DNA of 64,000 bases from Treponema sp. (GTDB lineage Bacteria; Spirochaetota; Spirochaetia; Treponematales; Treponemataceae), in contig JAFUYH010000018.1 in NCBI GenBank assembly GCA_017470605.1, positions 1-64,000 on the forward strand, read 5' to 3'. The translations under genes and the position numbers were made by a program. The notes below the pieces were generated by a model. That model saw only the letters and a list, made by a program, of their open reading frames with translations. It was not told where the DNA came from and ran no database searches. Each line of letters starts with the position of its first letter. The stretch's first letter is position 1. Of this stretch, positions 25,565 to 33,991 are shown one piece after another.

Positions 25565-26011
25565 TTATTCAACCCCTAGTTCTTTCTTAAAATATTGTAA
25601 CGTACAATATTTAAATCTTGGATTTTCAGGAATGGAGGGATTTTTTGCATGACGAATTACATCTTTTTTAAAATCTTGAACAAATTTTGTAAAAGCAATT
25701 TTTATTTCTCTTTCTTTAAATTTTATGTAATTAAATTCTTTATGTTCAATTTCTGGATATCTTGTTGTATCGATATAATCTTCTCTAGTAATGACTACAG
25801 CTTTTGTGTAATCAAGTCCAGAATTTGTGGTTGGATTACTTTCGTAACAATCTTTAGTCTTATGTAAATTAGTTCGAATGGGTATTGCAAATTTGTTATT
25901 TTCTGTTTCAATTATCAGAATAATATAAGGACGAGTTTCTCCTTTGCTCATTATTTCTGAGCAGTTTTTGTAATTTTGATAAAATGCAGAAGATAAATAC
26001 CTTAATTCCAT
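25565..26011 (-). CDS. Type III toxin-antitoxin endoribonuclease toxin, TenpN/ToxN-like
   Basis: 148-aa basic protein. LRYLSSAFYQNYKNCSEIM, RPYIILIIETENNKFAIPIR and SGLDYTKAVVITREDYID in this order and spacing match the TenpN branch of the ToxN/AbiQ endoribonucleases, which cut RNA and are held inactive by a repeat RNA. The ATG has GGAAGGG about 3-9 nt upstream. Directly upstream on the same strand lie a terminator hairpin and 2.5 tandem RNA repeats, the standard type III gene order (promoter, antitoxin repeats, terminator, toxin). Reading it as a lone nuclease is less likely because of that arrangement. Confidence 0.82.
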   Translation of the reverse strand: MELRYLSSAFYQNYKNCSEIMSKGETRPYIILIIETENNKFAIPIRTNLHKTKDCYESNPTTNSGLDYTKAVVITREDYIDTTRYPEIEHKEFNYIKFKEREIKIAFTKFVQDFKKDVIRHAKNPSIPENPRFKYCTLQYFKKELGVE

Positions 26012-26024
26012 TTTCCCTTCCTAT

Positions 26025-26053
26025 AAAAAAAGCCCTGTAGTTACCTACAGAGC
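26025..26053 (-). terminator. Attenuating terminator between antitoxin RNA and toxin
   Basis: On the minus strand CTCTGTAG-GTAA-CTACAGGG forms a stable stem with a GNRA-like loop, followed by T7. In type III systems this terminator keeps antitoxin RNA in excess of toxin mRNA. Confidence 0.8.
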
Positions 26054-26165
26054 TTCCTCAATCGAGCTTTATTTTGTTAGCCGGGTCAGGCTCTCCGACC
26101 CCAATCATCTATCGGATCTTATTTATTTAGCCAGGACAAGCCCTATGTCCTCAATCTATTTATAA
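26054..26165 (-). ncRNA. TenpI-like antitoxin RNA, tandem pseudoknot repeats
   Basis: Read on the minus strand, units start with GATTGAGG or GATTGGGG at 26156, 26106 and 26063, giving periods of 50 and 43 nt and a partial third unit running into the terminator. The first two units each hold a hairpin (AGGACA/TGTCCT and GGGTC/GACCC) followed by GGCTA and an A-rich linker. In the second unit the loop AGCC can pair with the downstream GGCT, an H-type pseudoknot typical of these antitoxins. An AT-rich promoter (TTGATT and a TATTAT-like -10) precedes it. Confidence 0.75.
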
Positions 26166-26266
26166 TATCGCATAATAATATAAAAAAATCAATTCTCTTT
26201 TTAAAGAAAAAATGGATTCGACCTAATATTTACTTTTGAATCAAATCACCAATTTTTTTATTCTTT

Positions 26267-26353
26267 TCATCCTAAGTTTTCACCCCAATCAGATTGAGCA
26301 AAAACTGCACCTGCCATTAATAAACTTACAACAATAGCTGTAAACTTTTTCAT
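26267..26353 (-). CDS. Signal-peptide-only mini-ORF or decayed exported protein
   Basis: 28 aa. The first 20 (MKKFTAIVVSLLMAGAVFAQ) make a textbook signal peptide with an AFAQ cleavage site, followed by only eight residues (SDWGENLG) and a stop. TGGGAA precedes the ATG by about 5 nt. All three frames after the stop close quickly, so this is either a truncated gene or a very small secreted peptide. No homologue is recognisable. Confidence 0.45.
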   Translation of the reverse strand: MKKFTAIVVSLLMAGAVFAQSDWGENLG

Positions 26354-26384
26354 AAAATTCCCATCGATTTTATCTTTGATTTTT

Positions 26385-26415
26385 GGGCGAAGTCGAGTGT
26401 AGTAAGACTTCGCCC
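26385..26415. repeat. Perfect 10-bp inverted repeat downstream of the CotH gene
   Basis: GGGCGAAGTC and GACTTCGCCC enclose an 11-nt loop. It has no T run on either strand, so it is a stem-loop rather than a clear intrinsic terminator. A second small palindrome (TGGCGC-ATT-GCGCCA, 26457-26471) touches the CotH stop codon. Confidence 0.6.
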
Positions 26416-26472
26416 AGAGGACTTGAAAATGTTAGAGAATTTTCTTTCACCGAAAGTGGCGCATTGCGCCAT

Positions 26473-29133
26473 CTACCTAACGAGATTGATTGCGGTGTCG
26501 AGCCAATCATAACGGGAATTGAGCCATTCAATCATGTAATCAACTTCGCTCTGGTAAGTCATTCGCTCTTCGAAGCCTGATGCATTAGGCCATACATATT
26601 TTCCGAGAATTTGCCATCTGTAAAAGTTGTATTCTGCAGAAAAGAAGTTTTCATCTGCAAGGCTTTGAATGTTTTGGTCATTAAAATTGCCATTTATTAC
26701 ATTGTATAAATCTGATTTTTTTTCATTCCAGCGATTTTTGATATTTGTAATAAATAGAGGGTCTTGGAACATTCTGGAAATCCATGCCGCATCTTTTATC
26801 CAGAAATCTTCTGGATTATCACAGTTATTGTAATTAATATTACCGCATGAAATATCAAAATCCCAGTTTGGTCCTAGATGAAATTTCTCATCAGAAGGAT
26901 TAAAATAAATATACACGGAAGAGAAAAAAATTGCGTCATTATTTTTTGTAAATTCGTTTACAATATACCAGTCTATTACAGAATTTTCATCAATATATTT
27001 TCGCCAGCCGTTTTCATTATTTGTAAAATTGTCTCCATATAGCACATTCTCAGCATCTTGAACTTTTGTGTTTACAAATTCTTTAATTATATCAGAAACT
27101 TCATCAGGATCTTTTAAGACAAAATTTTTACCGCTTTTTTCGCCTTGAACATAGATATCATTAGATTCAATTCTGCTTTTTGTATCTACTTCTAATATAA
27201 ATCCGCCATCATCTAAAGTTTTTTGTCCATCATTATTTTCATCAGAAATTTTACTTTCTTTACCTGCTGTGAGATTTTCTTCAAGATCTGAAATATCTTG
27301 AATGTCGACTCGTCCAATTCCTATTGTGTTTTTTTCGCATAAAGTATAGTTTCCAAGATACTCCCCATTCATTATTACGTCGATATTTATGAAAGTTGGA
27401 TTCCACCCATTATTAAAAACTTCTTTTCCTAAGACAGAAACGAATTTATTGCGTAATAATGTCTTATCAGAATAGTTTGCAACTATACACCATTTCTTTG
27501 CTTCCGGTAGCCCAAACAGACTCTGCTTTTTATCAAATTTTATGTTATAACCTTTTTTAGGCATTCCCCAAGATGAATTACCTCTTCCTTTTATTCCTTC
27601 TTTTATTTTTCCATCTTTTATTTTTGAAAATTTATATTCGACTGTACTAAAATTTTCTGATATAAGTTTAAAAGTGCCTAGTACATAATTTTCGCGTGTA
27701 ATTGCATTTGTTGGAGTTTCGCCAGTATTTAAAAAAAGTGTTGGCAATCCCGTAAATGCTACACTCACGATATTGGATACAATGCTTTTTTCTTTGTTTA
27801 CTTTGCCGTTGTATGATGAAATTGGGCTTGCAACGCAATAGAAATAGCGGATTCCTTTTTCTGAAAAATCTGGACTTGTAAATTGGGAAATATTAGAAGT
27901 ATCTTCACTGAACAGTTCGCTTTCTGCTAAACTTGTGCCATCAGGACTTTCATACCATGCGTAATTTATTGCAGTCGCAAAACCAGATTCTAATTCAGCC
28001 TTACATTTTAAGGTAACACTTTTTGTGTCTGATGCAGCAATACTCATTGCACAAGGTTGTTGAGTAATCACAAAAGACGAAGAATCTGTAATGTCAATTG
28101 TTTCGAACCAGACTGTTTCACTTGTAATGCTGGCTGATTTTTTTCCACCGTCACCGTTATCAGTAAGGTTATTTGTGATAACACAGTAAAATCCTGTTTT
28201 TTCTGGTGTACTTACAGTTATTTTGTAATCAGTCCCTGTTGCCCCTAAAATAGCATCTCCAGTTTCTTCATTTTCCGTCAATGAATACCATTGATAAGTC
28301 AGACTGCCATTATCTGGACTGTATGCACTTACGGTAAAAATCGTTTCTGCAGGAAGAATTGCGACAATATCTTTTGATTGTCCTGTAATGACAGGGATGT
28401 TTGCATTTACAACATTATCCGAAAGAATAACTGTATTTGTCTGAATGCTTGCACTTTTTGAGCCGCTGTCACCATTGTCATTTATTGTATTTGTGATTTC
28501 GCAGTAATAATAGCCTATGTTTGCAAGTGATACTTTTTCGCTGTAAGTTGGACTTGTGGCATCTTTAATAGCCTTTGCTTCTTCTTCATTTTTAGAAAAA
28601 TACCATTGATAGGTTAAAACTCCTCCATCTGTAGAAGCTGCGCTTACAGAGAAAGCAAAATCTTCATCAATCTTGCCGCTGATATTTATAGGTTGTGTTG
28701 TAATTGTAGGATTTTCAGCATTTATGGCTGATTCTACTGTTACAAGGATTCTTGGACTTATAGCAGAATTACAGCTTTCTCCAAATGTATTTGTTACTGT
28801 ACAATAATAGTACTTGCTTCCAGCCAGTCTTACATCAGGGGCATATGCTGCCTCTGTTGCATTTTCTATGGCTGAGCCCTCTTTCAGTTTGTTTTCTGCA
28901 CTGTACCATTGATAACTTAGGGTGCCCTTATCTGAAACTTCTGCTTCAATAAAAATTTTTATGTTTGAATTGATGTAGGTAGAAATATCTTCACTGATAT
29001 TTATTATAGAAGGGATTGCTGCCTCTGCTTTTACTTCTGGTTCAGTTTGATTTTTGCATGACAGTGTTGAAAATAATAAGACCCCTATAAAAACATAAAG
29101 AATAAAATACTTGAAACTCTTGTGATTTTTCAT
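26473..29133 (-). CDS. CotH-kinase-domain lipoprotein with tandem Ig-like domains
   Basis: 886 aa. Signal sequence with lipobox LFSTLSC, then three to four Ig-like repeats of about 95 residues (each with LSYQWYSAENK- or LTYQWYF-type cores and YYCTVTNTFG-type ends). A CotH domain follows (about residues 500-880): GRGNSSWGMPKKGYNIKFDK, WCIVANYSDKTLLRNKF, ENSVIDWYIVNEF and GPNWDFDISCGN. CotH proteins are atypical protein kinases acting on secreted proteins; here it would sit on the cell surface. GGAG lies 6 nt before the chosen ATG; a frame extending 18 codons upstream lacks one. Ig repeats plus CotH are common in gut bacterial surface proteins. Confidence 0.85.
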   Translation of the reverse strand: MKNHKSFKYFILYVFIGVLLFSTLSCKNQTEPEVKAEAAIPSIINISEDISTYINSNIKIFIEAEVSDKGTLSYQWYSAENKLKEGSAIENATEAAYAPDVRLAGSKYYYCTVTNTFGESCNSAISPRILVTVESAINAENPTITTQPINISGKIDEDFAFSVSAASTDGGVLTYQWYFSKNEEEAKAIKDATSPTYSEKVSLANIGYYYCEITNTINDNGDSGSKSASIQTNTVILSDNVVNANIPVITGQSKDIVAILPAETIFTVSAYSPDNGSLTYQWYSLTENEETGDAILGATGTDYKITVSTPEKTGFYCVITNNLTDNGDGGKKSASITSETVWFETIDITDSSSFVITQQPCAMSIAASDTKSVTLKCKAELESGFATAINYAWYESPDGTSLAESELFSEDTSNISQFTSPDFSEKGIRYFYCVASPISSYNGKVNKEKSIVSNIVSVAFTGLPTLFLNTGETPTNAITRENYVLGTFKLISENFSTVEYKFSKIKDGKIKEGIKGRGNSSWGMPKKGYNIKFDKKQSLFGLPEAKKWCIVANYSDKTLLRNKFVSVLGKEVFNNGWNPTFINIDVIMNGEYLGNYTLCEKNTIGIGRVDIQDISDLEENLTAGKESKISDENNDGQKTLDDGGFILEVDTKSRIESNDIYVQGEKSGKNFVLKDPDEVSDIIKEFVNTKVQDAENVLYGDNFTNNENGWRKYIDENSVIDWYIVNEFTKNNDAIFFSSVYIYFNPSDEKFHLGPNWDFDISCGNINYNNCDNPEDFWIKDAAWISRMFQDPLFITNIKNRWNEKKSDLYNVINGNFNDQNIQSLADENFFSAEYNFYRWQILGKYVWPNASGFEERMTYQSEVDYMIEWLNSRYDWLDTAINLVR

Positions 29134-29208
29134 TTTGACTCCTTTTTTTTTGTGTGGTAAAAAGTGTAAATGCTGTTTTAACACCATAATATAGTTGAAT
29201 TTTACATC

Positions 29209-29244
29209 ATGATATGAATGATTTCAAGTCAAATGTCATATCAT
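29209..29244. promoter_or_regulatory. Inverted repeat in the CotH/XRE divergent region, candidate operator
   Basis: Perfect 9-bp half-sites ATGATATGA and TCATATCAT, 27 nt centre to centre, lie midway between the divergent CotH and XRE genes. They are a plausible binding site for the adjacent regulator, but this is positional inference. Confidence 0.45.
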
Positions 29245-29294
29245 AACTATTTTAGATTGTATTTTCTTTTTAGAAAAAAATGCATTGTTAGGAT

Positions 29295-29624
29295 ATGCAG
29301 AATCTTTCATTGCAAGACATTTTTTTGAATAATCTGAAGTTTTATCGTAAAAGATGTGGACTTTCACAGGAAGCTTTATCTGAAAAATTAAATAAAGGCG
29401 TAAACTACATTAATAGGATTGAAAGTCATGCCAGTTTTCCTACCATTCAGGTTATAGAAGAAATTGCAGAAATTTTGGGCATAAAAGCATCTCAACTTTT
29501 TGAAGATGATGTCGTTCCTCAAAATATCATCTCTTCCGACCGCGACAAATTTGTGCAGGATATTACAGAAAAACTATACGAAAAACTTACGGCTGATATG
29601 AAGTCTATTCTTGAAAGAATCTAA
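29295..29624 (+). CDS. XRE-family helix-turn-helix transcriptional regulator
   Basis: 109 aa. The Cro/cI-type helix-turn-helix is at about residues 12-65 (NLKFYRKRCGLSQEALSEKL, NKGVNYINRIESHASFPTIQ, EIAEILGIKASQLFED). A charged C-terminal helix of about 35 residues probably dimerises. It diverges from the CotH lipoprotein, with a palindrome between them that may be its operator. The ribosome-binding site is weak (TTAGGAT directly before the ATG). Downstream, mnmG has its own promoter. Confidence 0.85.
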   Translation: MQNLSLQDIFLNNLKFYRKRCGLSQEALSEKLNKGVNYINRIESHASFPTIQVIEEIAEILGIKASQLFEDDVVPQNIISSDRDKFVQDITEKLYEKLTADMKSILERI

Positions 29625-29628
29625 CTAA

Positions 29629-29657
29629 TTGTGTAATAAGTTAGTTTTAGGTATAAT
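29629..29657 (+). promoter_or_regulatory. Promoter of mnmG
   Basis: TTGTGT, a 17-nt spacer and TATAAT. Its start point (near 29664) lies after the TTG at 29660 and so supports the ATG at 29699 as the mnmG start. Confidence 0.65.
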
Positions 29658-29698
29658 CATTGACTATCACCTTGAATTCTGAGGTAGTTGGAAAAAAA

Positions 29699-31762
29699 AT
29701 GCCTGGTTTTTATGATTATTATGACGTGGCGGTGGTTGGTGCCGGACACGCGGGAATTGAAGCGGGACTTGCCTGTGCCCGCATGGGATTAAAAACAGTT
29801 TTGATTACTCAGACTCCTGATGCAATTGCCAGAATGAGCTGTAATCCTTCTATCGGAGGAATTGCAAAAGGCAATATTGTGCGTGAAGTTGATGCTTTGG
29901 GCGGCCAGATGGCAAAACTGATTGATAAATCTATGATTCAGTTCCGGATGCTCAATAAAAGCCGCGGGCCTGCAGTTCAGGCTCCCCGCAGTCAGGCAGA
30001 TAAAATCACTTATTCTCAGCTTGCCCGCAAAGTCTGCGAGACAACTCCAAATCTTTACACCTTGATGGACACTGTAATTGACATTCTTACAACGGCTTCG
30101 TCTACTCCTCTGCCTCCAAACAGTGACACTTCTGCAGAAGAGGGCACAATTCCGGGGGAACGCCGTGGAGAACTTCTGACAGAGGCTGCAAAAAGCGGGA
30201 TGCGCCAGAAAGTTACCGGTCTTGTTACGGAACGAGGCCGCATTATTCCTGTTCGCTCGGTTGTTTTAACAACAGGAACTTTTTTGGGCGGACGTATTTT
30301 TATTGGTGAATACGACGCCCCTTGCGGACGTGTCGGCGAGCCTGCCGCTTATGGACTTACAGAAAGCCTTCATCGGCTTGGTTTTACAACAGGACGCCTT
30401 AAAACCGGAACTCCGCCGAGAATCCTGCGCAAAACCGTAGATTTTTCTAAGCTGGAAGAACAGCCGGGAGACAGCGAAGTTGTTCCATTCAGTTTTGAAA
30501 CTGAAAAAGTGGAACGCCCTATTGTAAACTGCCACATTGTTTATACAAACGAAGAAACTCATAAGATTATCCGCGAAAATATTGGCCGTTCGCCTTTGTA
30601 CAGCGGAAAAATCAGCGGAATAGGCCCTCGCTATTGTCCTAGTATTGAAGACAAGGTTATGCGTTTTGCAGAGCGCGACCGTCATCAGATTTTTGTTGAG
30701 CCGGAAGGTCTTGAAACTGATGAAATATATCTGAACGGATTTTCTTCAAGTCTTCCTGAATGTGTTCAGGATGCCTTTATGCGCACCATGCCGGGCTTTG
30801 AAAATGCAGTTCAGAGCCGCCCGGGCTATGCGGTTGAATATGATTTTGTTGAACCGACTCAGCTTTATCCTTCGCTGGAAACTAAGCGGGTTGCCGGGCT
30901 TTTTAATGCCGGGCAGATAAACGGAACTTCCGGTTACGAAGAAGCGGCCGGTCAGGGAATGATTGCCGGAATGAATGCAGGACTTTATGCCCGTGCCCAC
31001 GAAGCACTGTGTGGTCCTCTTGCAGAACTTCCTCATTCCGTGAACGGAGTGCCGGGTTCCATGGAAGAAGGTGCCTTCCGCCCTAAGGCAAATATGAGTA
31101 ATGAGGAAAAAGCACGTTTTGCAGAAATCAGTGAGAGGGAAACTCACGAACTGAACGATTACGAGCGTGGAGTTCAAAAGCAGTCTGGCTTTGAAGCCTT
31201 TGACAAGATTCCTGAATTTGAACCTGTAATTCTTGGCCGTGATGAAGCCTATATCGGCGTTCTGATTGATGACCTTGTAACTCTTGGTACAAAAGAACCT
31301 TACCGAATGTTTACTGCCCGCGCTGAATACCGTCTGAAGCTCCGCCATGACACTGCCGACCGCCGCCTTGCAAAATATGCCTTCCGATGCGGACTTAAGA
31401 GCCAGTCTCAGTTTGATGCAGTCAATGAAAAATATGCACGTGTAGAAGAAATTGAGGCCCAGCTCCTTAAAAAGCCGGAAATGGAAAACCCTGGTTATCC
31501 TGAAGCCGACTGGGAAATGGCTAAGATTGAAGCAAAATATAAATATTATATTGAAAAGCAGGACCGCAGGGTAGAAAAACTTCATAAAATGGAAAATACT
31601 CATATTCCTGCAGATTTTGATTACGGCAGCATTCCTTCTCTTTCTGCAGAAAGCCGCAACAAGCTGGAAGCAATCCGCCCGGTAACTCTGGGGCAGGCAA
31701 ACCGCATCAGCGGCATCCGCAATAGTGATATTATGCTGTTGATGGTTTATTTGAAACGTTAA
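29699..31762 (+). CDS. mnmG: tRNA uridine-5-carboxymethylaminomethyl modification enzyme MnmG
   Basis: FAD-dependent enzyme that, with MnmE, modifies U34 of tRNAs read in split codon boxes. FAD-binding VVGAGHAGIEAGLACARMG at the N-terminus, then SCNPSIGGIAKGNIVREVDA and GYEEAAGQGMIAGMNAGL are invariant family blocks. The chosen ATG is downstream of the mapped promoter and has TTGGAAA ahead; a TTG at 29660 would precede transcription start. 687 aa is longer than the usual ~630. About 45 extra residues (PLPPNSDTSAEEGTIPGERR) are inserted after about residue 125, within a region that is otherwise a beta strand pair. MnmE is not in the window. Confidence 0.96.
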   Translation: MPGFYDYYDVAVVGAGHAGIEAGLACARMGLKTVLITQTPDAIARMSCNPSIGGIAKGNIVREVDALGGQMAKLIDKSMIQFRMLNKSRGPAVQAPRSQADKITYSQLARKVCETTPNLYTLMDTVIDILTTASSTPLPPNSDTSAEEGTIPGERRGELLTEAAKSGMRQKVTGLVTERGRIIPVRSVVLTTGTFLGGRIFIGEYDAPCGRVGEPAAYGLTESLHRLGFTTGRLKTGTPPRILRKTVDFSKLEEQPGDSEVVPFSFETEKVERPIVNCHIVYTNEETHKIIRENIGRSPLYSGKISGIGPRYCPSIEDKVMRFAERDRHQIFVEPEGLETDEIYLNGFSSSLPECVQDAFMRTMPGFENAVQSRPGYAVEYDFVEPTQLYPSLETKRVAGLFNAGQINGTSGYEEAAGQGMIAGMNAGLYARAHEALCGPLAELPHSVNGVPGSMEEGAFRPKANMSNEEKARFAEISERETHELNDYERGVQKQSGFEAFDKIPEFEPVILGRDEAYIGVLIDDLVTLGTKEPYRMFTARAEYRLKLRHDTADRRLAKYAFRCGLKSQSQFDAVNEKYARVEEIEAQLLKKPEMENPGYPEADWEMAKIEAKYKYYIEKQDRRVEKLHKMENTHIPADFDYGSIPSLSAESRNKLEAIRPVTLGQANRISGIRNSDIMLLMVYLKR

Positions 31763-31763
31763 A

Positions 31764-31850
31764 AACGCTTCAAATATTCGATAGAACACCGACAAAAAAC
31801 ACTGCGCCACTGCTCGTGTTTTTTGTCTACACAGGTATATTTGAAGCGTT
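31764..31850. repeat. Nested palindrome A, downstream of mnmG
   Basis: Outer arms AACGCTTCAAATA and TATTTGAAGCGTT (13 nt, perfect) enclose inner arms GACAAAAAACAC and GTGTTTTTTGTC (12 nt, perfect) with loop TGCGCCACTGCTC. The outer arm also resembles the last bases of mnmG itself (ATTTGAAACGTT). The T6 tract makes it a plausible bidirectional terminator. Confidence 0.8.
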
Positions 31851-31869
31851 AGCGAGCTGCGAGAGTCGC

Positions 31870-31894
31870 GGTGGTTGAGCTTGTCGAAACCACC
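31870..31894. repeat. Dispersed palindrome (GGTTGAGCTTGTCGAAACC family)
   Basis: An imperfect palindrome with flanking GTGG/CCAC arms that recurs at 33.9 and 37.2 kb. Here it lies between mnmG and the methyltransferase gene. Confidence 0.8.
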
Positions 31895-31921
31895 TGCCTT
31901 GGGCAAAATTAATATAAAAGA

Positions 31922-32863
31922 ATGACGAAACTGGAACAGTATTACAATAAATTTCACGAAGAACACAGGCTGACCACCCGGCACGGCAGGGTGGAGTTTT
32001 CTACTTCCATGCATTATATAAGCGAGTGCATCCGCCTGCTGGAAGAAAAACGCGCGATCCCCGGCACTCACGCTGCCGGCACTTCTGGTACAGGCACCCC
32101 CGCCGCCAGTGTCCCTGCGGCCTTTACTGCCCTCTCATCCGACAATACCCCTGCCTCCAGTGCCACCGCCCCGCAGCAGGCCCCCGCCCCCCTGAAAATC
32201 GCCGACATCGGGGCAGGCACCGGCCGCTATTCCGTGGAACTCTGCCACCAGGGCTACGACCTGACAGCAGTGGAACTCGTTAAGCACAATCTTGAAATCC
32301 TGCGTGCCAAGCACGAAAACATAAAAACCTGGCAGGGCGATGCCCGCTCCCTTCCTTTTCTGGAAGATGAAACATTTGACCTGGTAATCCTTTTTGGCCC
32401 CCTCTATCACCTTCATGGCGACCAGAACAAGCTCCAGGCTCTGTCCGAAGCTGCCCGCATCACAAAAAAAGGCGGATTTATTCTTGCAGGCTATGTCATG
32501 AATGATTACAGCGTGCTTTCCTATTGCTTTAAGGAACATAAGTGGGCAGAGGTTGCCGCAAAAAATGGCCTGACCCCGGATTTTCACACCATCTGTACAG
32601 AAGAAGATTTGTATGATTATGTGCGTCTGGAAGACATTAACCGCCTTGCAGAGGCTTCCGGCCTTGAGCGTTATAAAATCATAGCTCCAGACGGTGCGGC
32701 CGATTACATGCGCCGCGAACTCAACGAAATGTCAGAAGAAGAATTTGCCGCCTTTCTGGAATATCAGAAGCAGATTGCAGAGCGTCCCGAATTGCTGGGG
32801 GCTTCATCTCATATAGTAGACATACTTCAAAAAAAGATTGATTTCCCAAAAAATCAGTGTTAA
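31922..32863 (+). CDS. SAM-dependent class I methyltransferase
   Basis: 313 aa. The Rossmann motifs are present: IADIGAGTGRYSVEL (SAM loop), LTAVELVKHNL (acidic strand), and FDLVILFGPLYHL. The C-terminal part (about residues 200-300) is helical. Between the N-terminal helix and the SAM loop is a 40-residue Ala/Thr/Pro/Ser-rich linker (TSGTGTPAASVPAAFTALSS onward) coded by C-rich DNA unlike the neighbours. TAATAT ends 6 nt before the ATG, suggesting a leaderless message. Substrate unknown. Confidence 0.8.
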   Translation: MTKLEQYYNKFHEEHRLTTRHGRVEFSTSMHYISECIRLLEEKRAIPGTHAAGTSGTGTPAASVPAAFTALSSDNTPASSATAPQQAPAPLKIADIGAGTGRYSVELCHQGYDLTAVELVKHNLEILRAKHENIKTWQGDARSLPFLEDETFDLVILFGPLYHLHGDQNKLQALSEAARITKKGGFILAGYVMNDYSVLSYCFKEHKWAEVAAKNGLTPDFHTICTEEDLYDYVRLEDINRLAEASGLERYKIIAPDGAADYMRRELNEMSEEEFAAFLEYQKQIAERPELLGASSHIVDILQKKIDFPKNQC

Positions 32864-32902
32864 AATTAGTTAACTTTTTTTGTGCAATTTTAGGAGTATC
32901 AT

Positions 32903-33919
32903 TTGAATAAAGTTGAATTTGAAAATATTCTGAAACCTATTCCAAAAGCAGAATTACACCTTCATCTTGAAGCAGTAATTTCTATGGATGGAATCAAAAA
33001 GTTATACAAAAATAAATTCGGAAAAGAGATGACTCCTGCCGAGCAGGAAGAGCTTTTTGCTTATGAAGACTTAAATGGATTTATACAGTCCTTTTTGAAG
33101 ATTCAGGGAATGTATTCATCTGTTGAAGATTTCAGAATTGTTTTTGATGAACTTTGCAAATATCTGACAGAAAATGGAATTACCTACACAGAGGTTTTCT
33201 TTGCTCCAAGTGCATTCTTAAAAATGGGCTTCAAATATGAAGATATGGTAAAGATTTTCCATGAAAAGGTTTCTGAAATCAAAAAGAAAACCGGAATTAC
33301 CATAAAACTTTTAATGGATGTTTCACGCACCTTTGGCTGTGAAAACGCCATGAATAATTACAAGCTGCTAAAGGCAAATCCTTGTGAAGATATTATAGGA
33401 ATCGGGCTTGGCGGTGCTGAATCAAAAGGCCCTGCAAAAGACTTTGCTCCTGTATACGAGCAGGCAATAAAAGACGGTTATAAAGCTGTTGCCCATGCCG
33501 GTGAAGATGTGGGCCCTGAATCTATGTGGGATTCCATCAATTATCTTCATGCCCAGCGTCTTGGTCATGGAATTACTGCAATTCAGGATGAAAAACTGAT
33601 GGAAGAACTTAAATCTTCCCAGCTTCCGATAGAAATCTGCATTACATCAAATACATTTACAAAAAAAGTTGTGCAGCAGGCTAAAGACCATCCTGTGCGC
33701 ACTTTCTTTGACCGCGGAATTGCCGTAAACATCAACACAGATGACCCTGTATTCTTTAAGACAACTCTCTTAAACGAACTTTGGATTTGTTATCACGATC
33801 TGAACTTCACTTTAGAAGAAATAAAACAGCTTGTAAAGAACAGCTTCTTGCATTCATTTATGAGTGATGAAGAAAAAGCGGCTGCTGTAAAGTCTGTTGA
33901 TGAGGCTTGGAAAGCATAA
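32903..33919 (+). CDS. add: Adenosine deaminase family protein
   Basis: Zinc-dependent purine deaminase (338 aa). Metal and catalytic residues are visible in order: HLHLE (residues 17-21), HAGED near 199, RLGHG near 222, EICITSNTFT near 245, and NTDDPVFF near 285. The usual HLDG of classical ADA reads HLEA here, so adenosine is likely but adenine or a related purine is possible. The start is TTG: AGGAG lies 7 nt upstream and no ATG is available before the HLHLE motif. A composite terminator follows. Confidence 0.88.
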   Translation: MNKVEFENILKPIPKAELHLHLEAVISMDGIKKLYKNKFGKEMTPAEQEELFAYEDLNGFIQSFLKIQGMYSSVEDFRIVFDELCKYLTENGITYTEVFFAPSAFLKMGFKYEDMVKIFHEKVSEIKKKTGITIKLLMDVSRTFGCENAMNNYKLLKANPCEDIIGIGLGGAESKGPAKDFAPVYEQAIKDGYKAVAHAGEDVGPESMWDSINYLHAQRLGHGITAIQDEKLMEELKSSQLPIEICITSNTFTKKVVQQAKDHPVRTFFDRGIAVNINTDDPVFFKTTLLNELWICYHDLNFTLEEIKQLVKNSFLHSFMSDEEKAAAVKSVDEAWKA

Positions 33920-33932
33920 GCGATATAGGCAT

Positions 33933-33977
33933 AAAAAAAGCGGTGGGTTGAGCTTGTCGAAACCACCGCTTTTTTTG
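33933..33977. terminator. Bidirectional terminator built around a dispersed palindrome
   Basis: A7-GCGGTGG and CCACCGC-T7 arms flank the dispersed palindrome core GTTGAGCTTGTCGAAA. With A and T runs on both sides it can stop transcription of the adenosine deaminase gene and of pepF from the opposite direction. Confidence 0.8.
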
Positions 33978-33991
33978 TCTTTAGTTATTGC

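Noticed and set aside
26385-26415. Intrinsic terminator of the CotH gene
   Set aside because: The stem is perfect, but neither strand has a T run after it, so it is listed only as an inverted repeat.
30746-32071. 441-codon antisense frame across mnmG and the methyltransferase start
   Set aside because: It crosses a palindrome and two sense genes. The composition is Phe/Cys/Arg-rich without motif or ribosome-binding site.
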